Source of the DNA: Eublepharis macularius
Lineage: Eukaryota > Chordata > Lepidosauria > Squamata > Eublepharidae
Reading direction: 5' to 3'
DNA length: 64,000 bases
NCBI RefSeq assembly: GCF_028583425.1
Contig: NC_072793.1
Location: 101,107,689 to 101,171,688 of the forward strand
Position numbers and translations under genes: made by a program. The notes under the pieces are model-generated. The model was not told where the DNA came from. It saw only the letters and a program-made list of their open reading frames with translations, and ran no database searches. Shown in pieces: positions 1 to 11,548 of the stretch (position 1 is the first letter of the stretch; each line of letters starts with the position of its first letter).

Positions 1-120
1 GCACAAGGAAAGCCCATTGCTGTGGCAAAGTATCAGAGCTCCAGCTTTTGCCAAAGTGAATACCTGATCTACCAGGAGAATCAGTGCCGCATCCGCTACC
101 TTATCCAGCTCCAGTTCTAA
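1..120 (+). CDS. PARP3: PARP3, last coding exon (C-terminal 39 residues, 5' end outside window)
   Basis: Frame 1 is open from the first base to a TAA at 118-120 and gives 39 residues ending SEYLIYQENQCRIRYLIQLQF. This closely matches the C-terminus of vertebrate PARP3 (SEYLIYQESQCRLRYLLEVHL in human, from memory). PARP3 is a nuclear mono-ADP-ribosyltransferase that acts at DNA double-strand breaks. The segment is the last part of the ART catalytic fold, and the Glu codon at 58-60 corresponds to the catalytic Glu of the H-Y-E triad (E988 in PARP1). The rest of the gene lies upstream of the window. The neighbours GPR62 and PCBP4 give the same order as human 3p21, which supports PARP3 over other PARPs. 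The exon's 5' boundary is not visible. Confidence 0.93.
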   Translation, partial: AQGKPIAVAKYQSSSFCQSEYLIYQENQCRIRYLIQLQF

Positions 121-1035
121 GATGCTCTCCTGCTGGGAGCCTCCTGTGCACTGAGGAGACCCTCACTTTTCCAGTACCAAAATAGGGATACGTGAGCAAC
201 TATAACAGGGCTCTGAGAGATGGCCTTTGCTGAATCCACTGCGTTTCCCTCTTCTCGGTAATGCAGAGGGTCACGGTAGGACTGAGAAGGGAAGAGGGCG
301 AGAAAGAAAGAGACTGCTGTCCAGCTTTTGAGTTCTGCACAAAACTTATATAACACAAAAAACGTGCATTGTTACAATATGTTATTTTATGTTTGCTGGC
401 TGGGAGAAAATTATATTGGCTAGAATTGTAGGCCTAAAAATACTTTAGCAAGGGTTCCTTGGGCCACACCCCCTTTCTTGAGGCACTTTGACCTTGTCAG
501 TCTTATAAATAATTAAAAGAATGTATGTTAAACCTACCCTGTTTATTCTTTTTCTTTTTGCTTTATGTACGGGAGAATCTCTCATGATATTAAAATATAG
601 CCATTTAAATTACAGCTGTCCCATTTAAATGGTATAGAGAGACTAAATTAATTGCCTAGGGAACAGTCCTACCCAAAGGGTATAACCTGAGGCTCTCAGA
701 AATTTATATATGTAAAATGTTCTCAGCCATTTTTCCCTTCTACAAGAAATCCAGCAGCATTGTATAATACGCTCTCCACACATACTATTAACTTTCCTAT
801 TACCTTCTCTCTCCACGTTCACTTAAATAATATGTAGCTTTTAAGGGCTTTTGTGACAATGGGAGGGGGGATGTGAAAGCATTTATGGGGATTCCTTTAC
901 CTCATATATGCAGTCAAGGAGTTGCCACTGCATGTACAATGAGGGAGGGGGAAGGAGAATGAGCTATACCTGTTTAGAGGAAAGAGTAACAGAATTGGCT
1001 GTATGTTTCAATAAAAGTAGATGCTGAAAAGTTGT
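121..1035 (+). other. PARP3: PARP3 3' UTR (probable extent)
   Basis: This is non-coding sequence after the PARP3 stop. Two candidate poly(A) signals are visible: ATTAAA at 512-517, followed by a T-rich stretch, and AATAAA at 1010-1015. Either could end the transcript. The extent is an inference. Confidence 0.45.
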
Positions 1036-1723
1036 AGCCACTTGGTCCAGTACATTAGTGGATGATGATTGCCACCATTTTGATGGGAAGCTGCTGCTGG
1101 TACTTTCTGTGTCCCATGGGTGCTTGCTTTCTCTCCCTTATTTGTAGCTTGAACGTGTCGTGAGAACTTGAACTTTGGTTTGGGTTTGTTTATTTTTAAT
1201 TGCAGACTCAGGATGTTTGTGTGAATGCATATGGCCAGCACATAGACCTTGAATATTTGTGGGATGGTATACACAATTAGTATACCCTTTTTTAATAAAA
1301 TAACCCCGAAAAAAGGCAAAGGGGCTTGAGTTGTGGCTTTATCCCTAATGTCCACAGCCTTGCTCACGTTAGAAAAACGTGCCTTACAACAGGACTCTTG
1401 GAGAGAATCTTTGGCACCTCCTTCTAGGGCCTCTCCAGATGTTCTCTTTGTTCTGGAAGGACTCCAAAATGGCCAGATTGGAGCAGACAGGTAATCTTCT
1501 GTAGGAGAGCTGTCCCACAGCAATCTTTCTCTAAATCGTAGCCTTCCCCCACATATGCATATGCAATGCCTACAATGCCCATTCCCCTCAAAAAGACCAA
1601 CTTTGAGGTCTTATTTTTCCCTTATTGTTATAGCAAAGCAAACTTCAGTGAATAGATGGATATACTTTTGTGTTTACTGTTATAACTTGATTTAAGCTTG
1701 TGGATTTGGACACCCATGGACAC
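1036..1723. other. Intergenic, no recognised feature
   Basis: A 171-codon open frame exists on the minus strand (1008-1523), but its translation resembles no family I know and it overlaps the likely end of the PARP3 transcript. I see no repeat that I can name here. Confidence 0.4.
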
Positions 1724-1917
1724 ATGAAGCTTCCTTATACTGAATCAAACCTTTGGTCCATAGAGATCTGTGTCACCTACTCAGACTGGCAGGGGCTCTC
1801 CAGGTAGAGGTCATTCCCATCTCTTCCTACCTGATTTTTTTTTAAATTGAGGTGCTGGGGATTGAAACTGGGACCTTCTGCATGCTATGCAGATGCTCTA
1901 GTCTTAAGCCATGCCTT
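1724..1917 (-). repeat. tRNA-derived SINE, antisense copy
   Basis: Read on the minus strand, a tRNA-like head (box-B-like GGTTTCAATCCCC, decayed box A) is followed by the body seen in reptilian SINEs, ending near GGTTTGATTCAGTATAAGG. The same family occurs at 6380-6560 (-), 18503-18690 (+), 28622-28775 (+) and 50655-50852 (+). Confidence 0.6.
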
Positions 1918-2651
1918 CCACAAGCCCTCATTAGAGGGTTTTATTTTTCTTGAACAGAATCTTGTGCCTGGGGTACAGCGTCCTCCATGCACTTACCATC
2001 ATCTGTTGCCTCTTCAATGATCATCCACGTTGTTGCTGTGCTGACAACCAAGTGTTTGCCGTGGCCTGTCATCGTTGATGCCAGGGTCTTCCCAGAGATG
2101 CTTTGGTGGGTCTGGGGTCTGGCATCTGGCAGCATTTAGTGGCATATTGGTCAGCCAGCTGGCTAACTCGGCTGGAGGAGGCTCCTGATGGAAGAGTATC
2201 CAGAGGCCCACAGACAGTGACTGCAGCCTGGGGCTGGGGTTGTGTGCCAGGGCTGGGTGCCACGTTTGATTGAGTGGAGCTGGCTGCCTCCCCTTTTCAC
2301 AGTTCCATCGAGGAGAGGCTATTGTGGATGCTGAGAGGTCCAGAAAACTTCAGGAGCCTTGGGGCCCCAAGCTGGTCAGGTGCCTTCAGGAGATTTTCGG
2401 ATGCTGTTTGGAGGCTCCAGGGGTGATCAGAACTGTCCGGAGCCGTTGGATAGTCTATGGACCTTTAAACTGCCACCTGCTCTGACCATCAGCTGGGGGC
2501 TATTGTGAGAGCTGGAGGTTAGCCAGGGCTTACTGGGCATTGTGCAGTGTTTAACTATATAGAATCTGGTTACTGTGATATACCAACTGAAAACTAGCAA
2601 GGTCACTACCTGCTTGTAATTGGGAATGACGTTTTGTCATTGTCTGTGTAT
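1918..2651. other. Unassigned; may be 5' region of the L2 element that follows
   Basis: No gene is recognisable. The sequence has several short overlapping open frames on both strands, as LINE 5' regions often do. It is split from the clear L2 body by the MITE at 2652-2870, which has its own target duplication, so the two flanks were once continuous. Confidence 0.35.
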
Positions 2652-2870
2652 TAGGCTTGCCAGCCTCCAGGTGATAGCTGGAGATCTCCCAGAATTATAG
2701 TTGATCTCCAGGCAACAGAGATTAGTTCCCCTGGAGAAAACGGCTGCTTTGAAGGATGAACTCTATGGAATTATACCTCACTGAGGACCCTCCATTCCCT
2801 AAACCCCACCCTCTTCAGGCTCTGCCCCCAAAATCTCCAGGAATTTTCCAACCTGGACCTGGCAACCCTA
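2652..2870 (+). mobile_element. hAT-like MITE (TAGGGTTGCCA family), copy 1
   Basis: A 219-bp element has terminal inverted repeats (TAGGCTTGCCAG... and ...TGGCAACCCTA). It is flanked by an 8-bp target duplication with one mismatch, ctgtgtat (2644-2651) and ctgtgtac (2871-2878). Eight-bp duplications are typical of the hAT superfamily. There is no coding capacity. Related copies lie at 11030-11242, about 17483-17700 and about 42390-42609. Confidence 0.75.
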
Positions 2871-2899
2871 CTGTGTACTCTTATGGTAGGGACTGGATG

Positions 2900-5752
2900 A
2901 CTCTACTATGGTTTTCTTGACCCTGCTAATTGTTCTACTGATTGTTGGCTGTGTTTGTTGTGACCTGGTTTACCAGGCTATTAGGGGTGTAGGGTTGATT
3001 ACCCTATGTACATAGGTTAGTTTTTAGACAAGGTGGATCATTATTGCTAATGTGTGGTGTGGTTAGCTGGGATTTGTTGTAAGCTTATACCGTGGATGGT
3101 GGGTGGCAGGAACAGTTACTGGCGAGGAGGTCAGCATGGAGTTGGGAATCCCAGTAATCCTGGGACAGGGGAGGTATGGTGGTGGGGCCAGGTCTTGGAA
3201 GGGAAAGGCATGGAGATATGGTATGGCTCGGTGCTCTTCCAACCCGTGTCCCATTCTGAGATATGCTAGTTGTAGGACTAGGAAGTTAAGCCCTTCTCCG
3301 GCACTGGTGTTGTGCAATGCCAGGTCCATTAAAAATAAAGGCAGAACATTGCATGATCATTTTGCAGCAAATGATATTGACCTGGCATGTGTGACCAAGA
3401 CCTGGATGAGGGAGAGCGAGACGGTCGCCCTGAAAGAGCTGCCCTCCCCCGAGGTTTTACAGTCCTTCACCAGTCCCAGACAAGTAGCTGTGGGGGGTGT
3501 TGCGATGCTCATTCAGGATTCTTTCTCCTTCAGGCCACTCCCCACCCCAATAATCTCCAGCATTGATTGTGTGGGCCTGGCGTTGGAGGCTGAAGAGAGT
3601 CTGGCTATCTGTTTGGTGTACTGACTGCCTAGCGCACCAGCAGCTAGCCTGCTGGAGGTGGTGGATGGCTGGGCCTTGGAGTACCCCAAGCTTCTGGTTT
3701 TAAGGGATTTTAGTGTCCATGCTGACAACACTACCTCCTCACAGGCTGTGGATCTAGTGCCTTCCATGGCAACACTAGGACTCTCCATTTGTATCAGCTC
3801 CTAGCCCCCCCCCCCCCCATGTAGGTGGAAAGTGGATTTATGCTCACCCACAGAGACTGATGGATCCGATTTGTTTCTAGACTGCTGTGTGGGATCCGGT
3901 GCCTCATTGGATGAGTTGGTGGACTGCATGCCCGCCTCTACGCAGCCATTAACTAAATTGCCTCCCGCCCAGTCACCCTCTCCACCCCCACACCAGACTG
4001 ACCTCTTGGTACACCAAGTAGCTGTGTTGGATGAAGCGGGAGCTGAGATGGCTTGAACGAATGTGGAGGCAGGGTCAGGACGAAGAGTCAAGAACATTTT
4101 ATAGGATACTTATAAGAGCCTAGGAGATGGCAGTACGCCACCTCCATTGCATCTGCAAGCTCATGCCCAGCACAAGTTTTTAAAATTGTTCAGGAATCAG
4201 ATGTGAGGCCTTTGGGAGCTATGTTGTGGGCAAAATCTTGTCTCTCCACCATGCTTCACTGGCCACCGTTGAGGGAACTGGAGGCCCCTTGGCTGTCTTC
4301 TGGATCTGTATTAGATCATTTCAGCTCACTCTCTCAGGATGAGGTCAACAGGATCCTTCAAGGGATGAGGCCCACCACCTGTCCCTTGGACCCCTGCCCA
4401 TCATGGCTGGTGAAGGCAAGCGCTGACAGGTTGCAAAGTTCCTTGGAGGCCATTGTTAATCTCTCCTTAAGCTTTGGGGGTTTTCCTGTAGCATTGAAGG
4501 AAGCAGTGGAGCAGTCCCTCATAAAGAAACCATCTTTGGACCCCCACCGACCCATCCAGTTACCGCCCAGTAAGGTGATTGAACAGGCAGTGGTGGAACA
4601 ACTGCAGATGTTCCTGAAGGACACCTCAGTCCTGGATCTATTCCAGTCTGGCCTCCACCCTGGCCATGAGGTGGAGATGGCATTGGTTGCCCTCACAGAC
4701 GATCTCTGCAGACACCTGGATCGAGGTGGGTCAGCAGTGTTAGTGTTGTTGTTACTGGGTGGTTAAAGCAGAGCCAACTGAACCTAAATCCTACTGAGGT
4801 CCTGCACCTGGGACATGGGATATCAGGTTTGGGGATCCAGCTTCCAGCCCTTGATGGAGTGCCAGTAGTGAAAAGCTTGGGTTTGGTCTTGGATGCCTCC
4901 TTATCAGTGAAGGCCCAGGTCACAGCAGTTGCCAGGTCAGCGTTTTTTCATCTCCACCAAGCCAGTCAAATTTTCCTTTTACCTTTCGATCAGTGACTTA
5001 GCTGCAATGGTCTATGCAAAGGTCACCTCCAGATTGGGTTACTGCAACTCACTCTATGTTAGGGTGACTCTAGGCCTACTCTGGAAGCTGCAGCTGGTCC
5101 AGAATGCAGCAGCGCATGTTTTGACCGGGACTCCATTCTGGTCACATATAACACCAGTCTTGCACCAGCCGCACTGGCTCTCAGTAGAATTCTGGATCAG
5201 GTTCAAGGTTCTGGTTTTAACCTACAAAGCCCTTAGCGGGCTGGGACCAGCATATTTACATGACCACCTCTCACCCTATGTTCCTCCCAGGACATTCTGT
5301 TCAGCATTTTGGTCCCTGGCCCAAAGAGGTTTGCTTTGCCTCAACCAGGACCAGGGCCTTTTTGGTCCTGGCCCTACCTGGTGGAACTCTCTGTCCATGG
5401 AGACCTAGGCCCAGCAGGAATTGTGATCTTTCCACTGGGCCTGTAAGGCAGAGATGTTCCACCAGGCATATGGTGGTTGAGGCAGGCTGGCCGTGGAACC
5501 AGCCTCCTGCCATGGAGGGGCTCCCCCCATTCTGTTAACATCTAGTAACTGGCCATCCAGCCCTATGGATTGCTGTTATTACTGGACTGTGCAATATGTG
5601 TGCTGCTGCTGTTTATAAATTGTACTGCTATGTTTATTGATGCTTTTATCTGGTTTTTAAATTACTATGCTGATGTTGCTTTATATGTGTTGTTCTCCGC
5701 TCTGAGCCCATTTGTGGGGACAGCAGACTAGAAATATAATAAATAATAAATA
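2900..5752 (+). mobile_element. L2-clade LINE, copy A, damaged
   Basis: A non-LTR retrotransposon on the plus strand. An apurinic endonuclease domain is visible around 3290-3620 (NARSIKNKG, IDLACVTKTWM). Then comes the N-terminal part of the reverse transcriptase (about 4310-4760: [24 protein letters not shown]), and the thumb/C-terminal region (about 4765-5408: LQLVQNAAAHVLTG, HWLSVEFWIRFKVLVLTYKAL). Compared with copy B (24729-26398), the central palm with the YADD catalytic motif is missing at about 4760, a deletion near 350 bp. Several frame changes are present. The 3' end is AT-rich with an ATAATAAATAATAAAT tail near 5733-5752. The 5' limit is uncertain. The clade call is from the C-terminal block typical of L2. 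Confidence 0.8.
3807..3819 (+). repeat. Poly-C run
   Basis: A homopolymer of about 13 C lies inside the L2 copy; its length is prone to sequencing error. Confidence 0.8.
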
Positions 5753-5755
5753 ATG

Positions 5756-6379
5756 TTTCTGCTCACACTACTTGTTCTCAGGAAAAAACCTATTAGACAT
5801 AGAATGCCAAGAAACGTGTCTGTCTAGCTGCTCTCTTGCCCAGGAGTAATGAGCATGGGCGGGGTGTGTGTGTGTGTGTGTGTCAGAACACCCACCAGGT
5901 GTCACTTGCCTTCAGCAGATCTACAGAGCTGAATTTCCTTACTACCCATCCATTGCTTGAGTTTCGCTAACAGGAAATAGTAGATGAGCGTGGGGCAAAG
6001 GTGTAGCTGCGCAAGTCAGTATAAACGAAGGTGTCATGTATTCTGGGTATCTCTAGGGTCTGCCTTGGGTGGATGAACGTGGTTTATTGCTTTTTGCAAG
6101 TGTGATAGACTCACAATCTTTGCTTATCTAATCTGTGTATTTATAGCTCCCATCACCATAGTGTCACTGTGCTGCTCACTTATTTACAGTGGGAAATGAC
6201 AATAATAGAGCTTTTTTTATCCTTTGTGTGTTCTCAGCCAACAGGAGAAATAGCTACATGAATGTGAAGGCTGCTTCTAATTCATTTGAGTGGGTCTGAC
6301 AAGAATTGTTGGTTGAGAGTTCAGTATTTAAGCTTCACTTTGATTAATGCTTGTATTCTGAGCTCATTAAATGGAGCAG
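5756..6379. other. Intergenic, short GT repeat only
   Basis: A short (GT)n tract lies at about 5864-5882. Nothing else is recognisable. Confidence 0.5.
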
Positions 6380-6560
6380 TCTAGGAACATAGAAATCACC
6401 TCTTCCTGTACTGAGTTAGACCATTGAGCTATATAACACAGTATTGTCCATTCTAACCAGCCATTGCTTTCCAGAATTTTGGACAGTTGTCTTTCCTAAC
6501 CTTGCTCTTTGAGATCCTCTTGCATAGGGAGATATCAGAGGCTGCATTCATACTGAGGAT
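6380..6560 (-). repeat. tRNA-derived SINE, antisense, degraded
   Basis: The block TTCCTGTACTGAGTTAGACC followed by a CAGTATTGTC-like segment matches the antisense body of the SINE at 1724-1917. The tRNA-like head is lost or badly eroded. Confidence 0.5.
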
Positions 6561-6721
6561 TTTTGACATTTTTGCCACCTGACCCGTGTGTGTGGTTCCC
6601 CCCCCCCCTTTTCCCAGTGATGTTAACCTCTGCTTGTATACAAATTTTGAGAAGTCCCTTCTTTCCTTAAACAAAACATACTTTATTTTAAGCCTGTAAA
6701 AATCATCATTTTCCCTGGCAC

Positions 6722-6790
6722 ACTTTTTCTTAAAATTTATTTATGTTACTTATGGTCCACCTTTGCCTTTTAGCATCTGAAAAAGAAGCT
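6722..6790 (-). repeat. LINE 3'-end fragment, antisense
   Basis: The AAATTTATTTATG...GGTCCACCTTTG block is the reverse complement of the 3' terminus (AAAGGYGGACYATAAATAA) shared by several LINE ends in this window. Confidence 0.4.
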
Positions 6791-7020
6791 ATGCCTCATG
6801 CTTGAATGAAATGCCCACTTTCCTCATGTCCTTCGTCTGCATTTTATCTATGAAGTGCCTTGTTGCTTGTACCAATAAAACATTTTTTAAATGTTTGGGG
6901 TCAGAACAACATTGTGCTGCAGTTTCAACTTAAGTACTTCCCGTTTAGGGTTCTCATTTGGTAGTGGAAAGATTCCCCTTACCAAATACCTGATTTATGA
7001 ATTTAATCCGTGTTTGGGAT

Positions 7021-7148
<128 letters not shown>

Positions 7149-7439
7149 TTGTGTATCAGTTCACTTTATGCATTCTTCCTTTGCTCATCAATGACCTTAT
7201 TCCACCCAGAAATGACATGGAAGGGGATGGGTGCCTTTGTTTATTGCTGTAATGTTCTGCATATAGAGTATTTCATTTGGATTTTATTTTTGCTTGCTAA
7301 TGTGCAGTTTATAGTGGTTGTTACTGTGAATTTAAATGTAGGCATCTGAGGAAAGAAGGAGGGGGGCTGGATGGGTGAAGTGTGATCTGATTGGACTGTA
7401 GCTGTACCCTAGTGGGCAAAGTGAACTTCAGTTTTAGTT

Positions 7440-7850
7440 GGTGCTGATGGAAAGGTTTTCAGTCAGCCTTTGTATATCTCAGGGAGAGGTTATTGTGTAA
7501 TTAAATCAGACAAACTGTATGGAGCCTGAGAGTCTGTGTTTCTGCTAAGTTCAGAGAAACTGTGCAGAGCCTAAGTTAGTTAGTCTGTATGTATCTCTAA
7601 GAAAGGCAAACTATATGTGAGCCTAAGTCAGCCTTTGGGTATCTCAGAAATGGGATTCTGGCTAAATCAGGCAAACTGTGTGTGTGCCTCAGTCAGTTTG
7701 AAAGAGATTATTTTATCTAGGTCAGGCGACCTATATGGAAAGGCCTGAGTGAATCTATGTCTATGTGTATGAGACGTCTGTTAGTGAAGATTTGTGTGGA
7801 AAATTAGTCTGTGTGACTGAGTCTATGAGAATATCTTTAAGAAAATATTT
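7440..7850 (+). repeat. Degenerate tandem repeat, about six units of 47-70 bp
   Basis: The pattern TCAG-TCTGTGTGTATCTC-...-CAGGCAAACTGTATG-GAGCCTGAG recurs with divergence, for example near 7460, 7540, 7590, 7645, 7700 and 7755. No open frame persists. It may be a minisatellite or an internally repeated part of a mobile element; I cannot assign the family. Confidence 0.55.
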
Positions 7851-8078
7851 GAAACTGCCAAGCTTAAGAACTATTCTGAAACCAATACACATATCAAAAC
7901 TGTGCAGTCATCATGCTTATGTACTTACAAATAAATTCTACTTTAGTTTAAGAAAAAAATATTTTTCTTTATCTCACAAGCCACCCCCACATACTGCCAT
8001 GCTACCATCTATTTAAAAAAAGCTTTCCTGTAGTAAATTAAGCAGAAGAGATCAAAGGCAAAAGCCTTTGGTAATAGC

Positions 8079-8851
8079 CAGTGCTTTTTTCTGGGGGGAC
8101 GCAGGGGTAAGCACACCCCTAAACATTTTGTGAATCTAACGGGAGAAAGTAAACATTTTAAAATGTTGGATTTCCCGCTAAACCAACTCCAAACGTATTA
8201 TTATGGATATTTATGTGATTTGTTAAGTTTTATGTAGCGTATGTTTACAACAAAGATGTTTAGTTATATTTAAACTCACTAGGAGCGCTGTTCATCTTAC
8301 AAAAAATGGAACATCTTTGAGCATCAAACACGCCACCGAGATCACTGGCATAATCGGTGATCGTTAGGGTGCAGACAAATACAAGTCTTCTCTAAGCCAC
8401 TTGGAGCTCCTGTAGTTGGAATCTAGCATGGTGATTGGTCAATCTTGTTGCTACCCCCCAATGGCGGCGACCAATTTGTGTATCTGTGTACATTTTGCAC
8501 AAAGAGTGCAAAGAGTTTGTCTGTACTGAAACTCTTTGGTTGTGCGTACATGTCACTATAGAGGCCCTCCTTTGAGTTTAAGCCTTCAGTGTATGTAAAT
8601 TCAAGGTTTTTGAAAGCACGACATCTGGCGACGGACACCAAAAGCAAGCAGAGGAATCGTGAAGATGTTAGTGAACACAACCTCATGCCAATCTGGAAGT
8701 TATTGTGAACTGTGTAATATGAGGTAATGCATGTTCTTGGTAATTTTGTCCATTGACTGCATTTATTTTTTCCAATTTGAACTATAAAATGGTGATTTTC
8801 TTGAGTCCAACTGAGAGTACCCCTAAACATTTTTTTAGGAAAACAGCACTG
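8079..8851 (+). mobile_element. Non-autonomous hAT-type DNA transposon, 773 bp
   Basis: The ends are CAGTGCTTTTTTC and, on the other strand, CAGTGCTGTTTTCC. Both sides carry an 8-bp duplication with one mismatch: gtaatagc (8071-8078) and gtgatagc (8852-8859). A motif acccctaaacatttt occurs near both ends (about 8115 and 8820). A 159-codon minus-strand frame (8423-8902) crosses the element boundary and resembles no transposase, so I treat the element as non-coding. Confidence 0.8.
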
Positions 8852-8859
8852 GTGATAGC

Positions 8860-10729
8860 AAAAACTTTTTTGGAAGACAGCAATATATAGGTCATGCAAC
8901 AAAAAAGGGGTGGGTGGGTATTCTCAAGGTATAAGCCTAGGTAAAGCAGAGAACACCTGAAGCTCTGTGAGTGTGGAAATATAAGGAGTATTGATTGGGT
9001 CTGAGGCCCTCCTGAGGTAAAAATTTAAGGTAATGTAAGGAGGAGCTGAACTAAAGGTCCAAAAGCAAAGGTAAAAAGTTTTAAAACAAAACAGCAAATC
9101 ATTACAGTTGTCAATCCCATTTCTTAAAAAAATACTTCCAGAACAGTGTGATAGCAAGACTTTTCATATTACAAATAAGTGTTTTTTGCCAGAAGAGCAA
9201 ATAGTTAGAATCTTTCTCATGCAACACTTCATGAAAAGGGAGAGGCAGAGGTCCTGTAGCAAAATACCAAAAAAGTAGTCTGGTTGGGAGTGTAGGCATT
9301 CTGGCAGGCAGGTGAGAAGACAGCGGAATAACGCTATCCCTACATAGCGCTGTGCATGCATCCCAATTTTTTTTTAAAGAGAACAGAAGCTAATAATTAT
9401 GTGATAACAGCAAAAGGCCTTCAATTCATGTCAGAAGTGAAAGAGAAAACATGGATTTCCCTGAGCCGTCTGGAATCTCTGTTAAAATAACAGTTTTACC
9501 CACAATCACTTCAGCAATGATCCCCACAGAAACCCACCCACCCCCCTTCATGTGGAAGCAACCAGGAACTGAGTCTACTACTTATGCATGTGCTGTACTT
9601 TAGAGGTTTGTTCAGTTTCTAGTTTGCTTTACCAGTAACGGCCACCATAGCCACTCTGTAGCTCCTTTTCTACCAGATGAACAGAGAGAATTAAGTATCT
9701 GGAATACTGCAGTGTGGTGTCTTCCCATAATCCTTCACAGTAGATTTCACAGGTAATGGCAAAGAGCAAGACTCCTAGTGATGCTCCACTGTTGACAGGG
9801 GTTCAGCAAGTGTGTTTCCTGGATTTTGTACCAGCTCTGGCCTCCAGAGATCTGATTTCTGCTAAAGAAAGGATTGCTGTGTAACCAGGTGCAGACGTGA
9901 CAGGAGTCTGGGTCAGGATGAAAGGAATGCTTGACTGAGACCCCCTCCCATGTCAACATCAGGGCATATAACAATAGTGTTATCTGTCCTTTTGCAACAA
10001 CAAGTGATGTCTGACAACAAACCGCCTCTTACCATCAATTGTTTTGTTCCCCATGAAACATGACATCATTTGTCAAAGCATCATTCTAATGAGCCTGAAC
10101 AAACCAGTGGCACCAGGTTATGCCAAGGAGGTATGAGCATCTCTCCACATATGTGGCTGCTCTTCTACAGCTATAAATATGAATAAGGGGATATACTGTT
10201 TACTTTTTAAATTGGGGTATTCAAAAGTCCGTTCCTGTGTTTGCTGTAAAAAAAATAAATAAAAAAACCTGACCATTTCTGTGTCCATGTTGCAATTGAA
10301 AATGTGAGTACCTTTTGTCTGACATAGGTATAAATTGGTGCCAATAGCCAAATTAAGCTTGGCTGCTGGAAGTTGAGGGAGGGAAGTCCATACTTACACC
10401 TTTGTTTCATTTTTGTTAAAAATAGGTGCATCCCCTGCTTTAGATGTAAATGTGCATGGCTAAAAACAAGTGGATTACCACCCCCCAAAAAAGTCTGAAT
10501 TAATCTATTTCTCTTATATGTGTACCTTCAGCTGTATCACTACAAGCACAAATGAGAACAGAAAATACTGTACTAGATTACATATCTGTAAAATTTGCTA
10601 TAACAGAAAACAAACTGCCCTGGCAAATACTATGGTAGGGAAGGAACATGTTCTTTGTCTTTACATAACAAAGTCCAAGAACCACCAAAAGGTGTTTATT
10701 TATAACAAGAAGTAGTTGTGATTTTTTTT
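8860..10729. other. Intergenic, nothing recognised
   Basis: Only short open frames occur on both strands, with no family resemblance. Some A/T-rich blocks (9060-9200) may be old repeats that I cannot name. Confidence 0.4.
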
Positions 10730-10990
10730 AGTGTAAAAACCATTCTGAATAACAAACCTAAACCATCTAATACAATACTCTAATTCCAACTACTCAACCA
10801 ATATGAACAAAAAGCTAAAAACAGCAGTTATCATAGATATAAAACAAAAATAAATATTGCATAGCAGTAAAAAACAGAAAATACCCATTATTAATAATTT
10901 AAGTAGAAAAGCAATAAAATTAAGTTATCAATAAAATATTAATCAGCAAGATAGGATAAATAACATGAAAAGCTTTCTGAAACAGAAAAA
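10730..10990 (-). repeat. A-rich block, possible antisense LINE 3' region
   Basis: An A-rich, C/G-poor plus strand with repeated AATAAA/ATAAAAT words, as in antisense LINE 3' ends. The evidence is compositional only. Confidence 0.25.
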
Positions 10991-11029
10991 AAATTAGTTC
11001 GTGTGGCTAGCAGTTTGGTGGCCTGATGC

Positions 11030-11242
11030 TAGAGTTGCCAGCTCTGGGTTGGGCAATTCCCAGAGATTTGTGGGTAGAGCCTGGAGAGAGTAGACTCTGG
11101 GGAGGGCGCTCAGTGGGATATAATGTCATAGAGCCCACTCTTCAAAGCAGCCATTTTCTCCAGGACAACTGATCTTGGTAGTCTGGAGATCATTCGTAAT
11201 TCTGAGAGCTCTCAAGGCCCTACCTGGATGTTGGCAAACTTA
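11030..11242 (-). mobile_element. hAT-like MITE (TAGGGTTGCCA family), copy 2
   Basis: The copy runs antisense to copy 1, with ends TAGAGTTGCCAG and TTGGCAAACTTA. The flanking octamers cctgatgc (11022-11029) and tttaatgc (11243-11250) agree at five positions, the other three being transitions, consistent with a decayed target duplication. The interior shares the CTCCAGG, AGCAGCCATTTTCTCC and GTAGACTCTGG blocks of the family. Confidence 0.7.
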
Positions 11243-11548
11243 TTTAATGCACAGGGAATTGCAAAGCTTGGATGACAGCTGAAAAGGCACAGTCTGGTAT
11301 CATCTTACCTGTGGAAAACACTTGAAACTGATCTCAGAGCCTCAGCAGGCCCATAGGAGTGGAGGCACTCCTGATTCTAATTCAAAGCCAGCATTTCAAA
11401 TTAGTCCCAGAAACAAATTGGCAACAATTCTCCTGGAATGACCACAGCCGTTAAACCAGTCAAAGCTGATTCAAGTTAGATTCCTAGGTGTTGCCACCAC
11501 CACTACCACCACCACCTGCTTCTCAGGCTAGAGAAATGGATTCAGGAG

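Noticed and set aside
1008-1523. 171-codon minus-strand frame near the PARP3 end
   Set aside because: It matches no family that I know and overlaps the probable PARP3 3' UTR; RRP9, the neighbour on that strand in human, lies on the other side of PARP3.
8423-8902. 159-codon minus-strand frame as hAT transposase
   Set aside because: No transposase motif is present and the frame runs across the element border at 8851.
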